A stretch of 6,460 nt of DNA, from positions 1 to 6,460 of the forward strand of contig JAPHUG010000312.1 in assembly GCA_026197195.1 (NCBI GenBank), in the 5' to 3' direction. The translations under genes were made by a program, and so were the position numbers. Origin of the DNA: Sedimenticola sp. GTDB lineage: Bacteria > Pseudomonadota > Gammaproteobacteria > Chromatiales > Chromatiaceae. Shown here one piece after another: positions 1 through 6,460 of this stretch. The first letter of the stretch is position 1. Each line of letters starts with the position of its first letter. A model generated the notes under the pieces. That model ran no database searches. It saw only the letters and a list, made by a program, of their open reading frames with translations, and was not told where the DNA came from.

Positions 1-279
1 GCCGTAGAGATCATGCTGCTGACCACCTTTGTAGCCGAGCTGATCCAGAAGGGTGATATTCACGCCGTCAAAGAGGCCATGGAGCAAGGCACCGAGCGAG
101 GCATGCAGACCTTTGACCAGGCCCTCTACAAACTCTACAAGGATGGACAGATCACGCTGGAAGAGGCGCTGGCCAATGCGGACTCCCGCAACAACCTCTC
201 CTTGAAGATTCGCCTTGCTGAAAGCGGCAATGTGGAGGGCAAAGCCTCGATGTCCATTTCCGAAGAGGACTTCTTCTAG
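1..279 (+). CDS. pilU: Type IV pilus retraction ATPase, PilU-like (3' end only)
   Basis: This is the last 92 codons of a gene that begins before the window; the frame is open from base 1 and ends at TAG 277-279. The residues match the C-terminal helical region of the PilT/PilU family of hexameric secretion ATPases, which act at the cytoplasmic face of the type IV pilus machine and power pilus retraction and twitching motility. The recognisable block is GMQTFDQALYKLY, followed by an acidic ITLEEALANADS segment and a NNLSLKIRL helix. The Walker A, Walker B and His-box motifs would lie upstream and cannot be checked. A tail of about 20 residues after the last helix, ending SEEDFF, and the ADSRNNL wording favour PilU over PilT, but this choice is an inference from memory of the two paralogues. 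Family assignment is secure; the exact paralogue is not. A strong hairpin follows the stop codon. Confidence 0.75.
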   Translation, partial: AVEIMLLTTFVAELIQKGDIHAVKEAMEQGTERGMQTFDQALYKLYKDGQITLEEALANADSRNNLSLKIRLAESGNVEGKASMSISEEDFF

Positions 280-3200
280 GCATGTTTTCGACCTGGCCGG
301 TTGCGGCCAGGTCGCTTACACTGAGATATGCATACCTGGTACGTCTATATCCTGCTGTGTCGCGATAACACCCTCTACACCGGCATCACCACCGATCTTG
401 AACGCCGCGTTCATGAACACAACCATAGCCCCAAAGGGGCCAAATACACCCGCGCACGACGTCCCCTTGAGCTGGTATATCACGAAGCCGTCGACTCCCG
501 TGCGACCGCCTGCCGGCGCGAGTGGGCGCTGAAAAAACTCTCGGCACAGGAGAAGCGCCTGCTGATTTCTGCGCAGTTGCACAAATCGGGTTAGAATAGG
601 CCTTTTGCCCGACACCATTACCATGACCGAACCCGATAACGTCACGACCCCATGCTGGATCTACCGTAGCAGCAAGAAAGATGAGATGTACCTCTATCTC
701 GCCAAAGAGGAGGGCTTCGACGAACTGCCAGAGCCACTCATGAAACGGTTTGGCACCCCCAAGCTGGTGATGGAACTGGAGCTGCACCCGGATCGCAATC
801 TGGCCCGCGAGGATGTGCACAAGGTGATCAACAATCTGAAAACCATTGGCTATCACCTGCAGATGCCCCCCAACCTGATTCCTGAGATGAACGACGGCGA
901 GACCATCTAGCTCATGCGTGAAATCATCCTGCTCAATGTCACCGGAAAAGACCACCCTGGCCTGACGGCTGCCCTGACCGGTGTCCTTGCGGATCACGGT
1001 GTCAACATACTGGATGTGGGCCAGGCGGTGATCCATGACCATCTCTCACTCGGCATGTTGCTGGAGATCCCACCCCAGGCCCAGTCGGGCCCCGTGGTGA
1101 AGGATCTGCTGTTTCAGGCCCACCAGCTCGGGCTGCAGATCAACTTCACCCCGATCGAGGAAGAGGCCTATGAGCACTGGGTTGGGTTACAGGGCAAGCA
1201 GCGCTATATCGTCACCCTGCTCGGACGTAAACTGACCGCTACCACGATCGCCCATGTGGCCCAGGTGGTGTCAAAGCATGACCTCAATATCGACAGCATC
1301 ACCCGATTGTCAGGGCGCTTCTCACTACGCAGCGCCAATCCCCATCGTCGCGCCTGCGTGGAATTTACGGTTCGCGGTGAGACCGATGACCTGACCGCCC
1401 TGCGCCAGGATCTGCTGGAGATCAGCAGCCGCGATGAGGTGGATGTCGCCTTCCAGGCCGATGACCTCTATCGCCGCAATCGACGACTGATTGTGTTTGA
1501 CATGGATTCCACATTAATCCAGGTCGAAGTGATCGACGAGCTGGCAAAGGCGGCTGGTGTGGGTGAGGCCGTTGCCGAAATCACCGAGGCAGCGATGCGC
1601 GGCGAGATCGATTTCAACGAGAGTTTCCGCCGGCGAATGGCGCTGTTAAAAGGCCTGGATGAATCCGTACTGGAAGGCATCGCAGAGCGCTTGCCTATTA
1701 CCGAAGGCGCTGAACGCCTGATCTCTAATCTTAAGCGCTTAGGTTATCAGGTCGGCATTCTCTCCGGTGGCTTCAACTATTTTGCCAGCCACCTCCAGAA
1801 AAAGCTGGGGGTCGATTTTTTCTCGGCCAATGCCCTGGATATTCAGGATGGCAAACTGACCGGTGAAGTGACCGGCGAGATCGTGGATGGCGCCAAGAAG
1901 GCCGAGCTGATGCAGGAGATGGCCCGGGATCTGGGTATCAGCCTGGAGCAGGTGATTGCGGTGGGCGATGGGGCCAACGATCTGCCCATGCTCAGCCTTG
2001 CCGGATTGGGTGTCGCCTTTCATGCCAAGCCACTGGTGCGTGAAAACGCCAGACACGCCATCTCCACACTCGGCCTTGATGGTATTCTCTACCTGCTTGG
2101 CGTTCGCGACAGAGAAGTCAGGTAGCATCAACTCATTAATGGAAGGTTAGTCGCTATGAAACAGATCCGATTACTGATCCTCGGTACACTGTTGACCCTT
2201 AACAGCACCCTGCTGTGGGCAGGGGAATCTATCACCGTCTACAAGTCACCCACCTGCGGCTGTTGCAGCGCATGGATTGAGCACCTGGAGCAGAACGGCT
2301 TTGACGTTACCGCCCATGACACGACCAACATGAACCCGGTTAAACAGGCCCTGGGCGTTCAGCCAAAACACGCCTCCTGTCACACCGCTGAAGTTGCCGG
2401 CTACGTGATCGAGGGTCATGTGCCTGCCAATGAGATCAAACGATTGCTGGCAGAGAGGCCGGCGATAAGCGGCCTCACCGTGCCAGGTATGCCCATGGGG
2501 TCACCGGGCATGGAAGGCAGCCGTAAAGACCCTTACCAGGTCCTTACCTTCGACGCCGAGGGCAACAGCACGGTATACGCCGACTACTAGCCGGCTAGAT
2601 ACCCCGCGCCTGCTTGACCTTTTCATAGGCCTGGCGGATCTCATGGGTCTTCTGTGCAGCCATCTTCATCATCTCTTCGGGAAGGCCCTTAGAGACCAAC
2701 TTGTCAGGATGGTGTTGACTCAGGAGACGCCGATAGGACTTCTTCACCTCAGCATCACTCACCTGAGGTGAGACATTGAGTATGGCATAGGCATCCGTCA
2801 GGGTGGGCCCGGATGCCCGAGGCTCGGCGCGTCGACCACCGCCCGTCTGGCCACCATAATGGCGTTCCGCCTGAATCATCTTCTCCAATCGACGGAAGAC
2901 AAACTCCGGAATACCGAGTCGGCTGCAGATTTGCAGCAGTAGCTGCTCTTCCGCCTTGTCCAGGGTGCCATCCGCATAGGCGGCCTGAAGCTGAATCTCG
3001 ATAAACATCTGAATCAGGGTATTGCGACGATGGCACTCGGTTCGAAACTGGTCCAGTACCTCATCCAGAGGAAAATCGGCTGATTTACCTTGATTGAACA
3101 GATTGATGGCCGCCTGACGCATGTCACTACTGAGATCCATCTCGTCCATAACGGACTTTGCCAACGCAATCTCATCAGGGGAGACCCGTCCATCAGCCTT

Positions 3201-6200
3201 GGCAATCGCCCCCATCACGGTAAAGGTCGTGGTGAAGAAGGCGGTCTGAACCCGCTCCTGATCACCCGGGGCGAACGACTCTTCATCGCTCAGCCCCTTG
3301 AGCCCCTTATCCAGGTTATGCCCCAATACGGCACCCAGGACAGCCCCAATGGGACCACCCACCATGAAGCCGAATGCGCCACCGGCCAACTTTCCCCACC
3401 AGCTCAATGGAGCCTCCTGTAATTTGTCTCGTTGCGGACTTCTGCTTAAGTCACCGCGTATAAGGGGGTGACGATACAACAGCCAGGCGTACAGAATCCA
3501 GTCATTCAGCCTGATTTAACTGTTAAGCCACCGCTGGTGCATGGGTGGGAATTTGTATGATAAAGCAGCTGCCCCCCTTTAAACCGGGCTTCACCTCCAT
3601 ACTACCGCGATGATTCTGAGTGATAATGAAGTAGGAGACCGAAAGGCCGAGCCCTGTGCCAGACCCAACCTCTTTAGTGGTAAAAAACGGCTCAAACACC
3701 CTTCGTCGTACAGCCGGACTCATACCGGGGCCATTATCTTCCACCTCTACACAGACCCAGTCACCCTTATTATAGAGACGCAGTATAAAGGTGTCGTTGC
3801 GCCCCTCCTGCGGCCTCTCTGCCGCAGATTCAAACATCGCCTGGGCACCATTCTTCAGTAGATTGAGCAGGACTTGCTGAACCTGCCCCCCTTCACACCA
3901 GGCATCCGAAAGGTCGTCCTGGTAATCACGTTGAATTATCAGCTTTCGAAAATCATAATTTTTTTCCAGGCTGTAATCATTTGAAGCGATCTCCACCGTC
4001 TCATCCAGTAACAGTCGTAAATCACGCAGTTCAAACTTCAGATCACTTTTTCTGCTGAAACTCAGCATGCTGCTGACAATCTTTGCAGCGCGTTTTCCTG
4101 ACTCCGACACCATCTCCATCAACGCAGTGATGCCTCGCTGATCCATATAGTCAGCCACCGCATCAATAGAGGTACCACAGGCTTCCGCCACTTTTCGATT
4201 CTTTTCCATGGTTCGCCCAAGCCGGGTATTCATCACTTGAACGCTCTGTACGATTCCCGCCAAGGGGTTGTTGATCTCATGCGCCATACCCGCAGCCAGA
4301 CCACCGACCGATAACATTTTTTCAGACTGCACCATCATCTCTTCCATGCGCACGGTCTCTGTTACATCATCCAATCGAATTACGGCACCATCGACCTCCT
4401 CACCCAATAGAGGATAGACCGTCACATCCATGTAGCGCACCTCCCCCTTATCATTCTCCCAACGCAGATTACTGACATGATCAGGCGACAAGGTCTCAAT
4501 CGCCTGTTCGATCTTTCGCAATACATCAGGAAACAGATGAAGCAATTCAGAAAGTGGCTGACCGATGGCATCTGCGACCCGTAAACCACTCATACGCTCA
4601 GCCTCACGATTCCAGTGTGTGATATGGCCATTCACATCTATACCTATGAGCGCGGAGGGCATGGAATCAATAATATTGCCCAACAGATTGCGTAACCGTG
4701 TCAGCTCCAGCTCAGCCTGCTTTGACAGGGTGATATCGGTATAGGTCGTCACGACACTCCCGGTTGACATCGGCGTCCTGCTGACCTCTATAATCGTATT
4801 GTTTGGCCGTACTTTCTCAAACACTCGGCGCTCCGGTTGAAACGCTTCCTGCAGGTAGCGTTCAAGAAACGCATCCCGATCATCAACCACTCCGTACTCC
4901 CCTTTATCCAGGTTGTACAGACAGATATCACGCAGGGTCACCCCGGCCCGTAAAAACGATTCGGGAATATCATTTAGTTCAACAAAGCGCCGATTCCATG
5001 CCACCAGATTCATCTCGCTGTCATACATGGAGATACCCTGGTCAACATTTTCAATAACCGACTTTAACACCTCACGGCTTGCCTCTACGGCAGAAGAGGC
5101 CTCATCAATAATGTCCAAAACATTATCAAGATTGATATTCGACCGACGCAGACTGGAGTTGATCAACACATGGGCAGAGGCTGATCCAATAACGCCTGAC
5201 AATAACTTCTCCACTTCAGCCAATAGATCCGACGGCGCATCCATGCCTGGCGAATAGCCGGACTGACTACTATCCCGGTAACCGGCAAAGAGTTGCCAAG
5301 CCTGGGATGAATCCACAAAACGCAAGACGGTGCGCTCCAGATCCGCAATTTTTATCTGGCCTTCCCAGGCCCTCGCGGCATGCTCATTCGGGTGTTTGAA
5401 GATATCTACAAAGGCGCGCGCCTGGGTACGCTCAATCAGGCTCTGCCTTGTAAACAGGGAGACCATCAGATACAGGCCGATATTAACAAACGCACTCCAG
5501 AACAGACTGTGTATCAGAGGGCTGTCCCAGCTCACCCCAAACAGCGCTTGTGGTTTCAATAGAGAAAGGCCCAAGGGTCCCTGCTCTATAAACGAAAGGG
5601 GCAACCAGCCAGACTGTGCAAAGGCAGGCAACACCAGTGTATACCCCCACACCAAAAAGCCCGCGCCCAGTCCCACCAAGGCCCCTTTTTGCGTTGCGCC
5701 TTTCCAGAAAATACCGCCGACAATCAGCGGGGCAAACTGAGCCGCGGCAGCAAATGAAACCAGACCTATCGTCACCAGCGCATAAGAGTCGCCAATGATT
5801 TTAAAATAACTGTAAGAGAGCAGAAGAATGCCAACAATCGTTATACGCCTGAGCGCCTTCAACATGCCTGTCGCGGTCTGCGACTGCATGTGTCCAAAAT
5901 GCAATAATTTGTACCGCATCATTACCGGCACAATTAAATCATTGCAGACCATGGTACTCAGGGCCACAGCAGCGACGATCACCATACCACTGGCCGCAGA
6001 CAAGCCACCTATATAGACCAGCAACGCCAGTGCAGGTTGTTCTGCAGACATCGGCAAGGTAAGCACAAAGGTATCCGCATTAATCGAGCCATCGGGAAAC
6101 GTAACCAACCCGGCGATTGCAATGGGCATAACAAAAAAGTTAATCACCAGGAGATAAAGTGGAAACATCCACATAGCCGTATCAAGATGGGAGCGATGGG

Positions 6201-6460
6201 TGTTCTCCACCACTGTCACTTGAAACTGTCGTGGCAAACAGAACGCCGCCAGTGCCGACAGCATCATCAGAAAGGTCCAGCTGCCATTATCAAAAAGTGA
6301 CTGACCCGTAATTAGCTGTTTAAGTGCCGCATCATTTTCAATGTGGGAGAAGAGGGATTCAAATCCATCAAACATGAAATAGGTAACGAACACACCCACC
6401 GCTATAAAGGCAAATAATTTCACCAGCGATTCAAATGCGATAGCCACCATCAACCCTTCA

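Overview
The window looks like an ordinary chromosomal segment of a gammaproteobacterium. The support is the gene set: a PilT/PilU-type pilus ATPase, a YhbQ-like GIY-YIG protein, YcgL, a tandem-ACT SerB and DjlA. YcgL and DjlA are largely gammaproteobacterial families. Moderate GC content and the transporter-fused sensor kinase would suit a free-living or sulfur-oxidiser-like (Chromatiales-type) lineage, but this is a guess and no genus can be fixed from the sequence.

Plus strand, 1-2590. The window opens inside the 3' end of a twitching-motility ATPase gene (pilU-like), closed by a strong 10-bp hairpin. A compact run of four genes follows: a YhbQ-type GIY-YIG protein, ycgL, serB (phosphoserine phosphatase, 3 bp after ycgL) and an exported DUF411 cysteine/methionine-rich protein presumed to bind metal. 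Gaps are 3-30 bp, so these are probably co-transcribed, although the functions do not form one pathway.

Minus strand, 2595-6460. A large membrane sensor histidine kinase enters from the right edge with its N-terminus outside the window. Its order is SSS-family transporter domain, STAC-like linker, PAS, PAS, HisKA, HATPase_c, with no receiver domain. Downstream on the same strand, after 115 bp, lies djlA, a membrane-anchored DnaJ-type co-chaperone. Its true start appears to be a TTG codon with an excellent ribosome binding site, giving 270 residues. djlA and the DUF411 gene converge, and both stop codons lie inside one 12-bp palindrome.

I see no phage, insertion sequence, CRISPR array, tRNA or rRNA, and no convincing new system. 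The most interesting items are the CrbS-like transporter-sensor fusion, its proximity to djlA (a family linked to sensor-kinase signalling in E. coli), and several small regulatory or start-site details.
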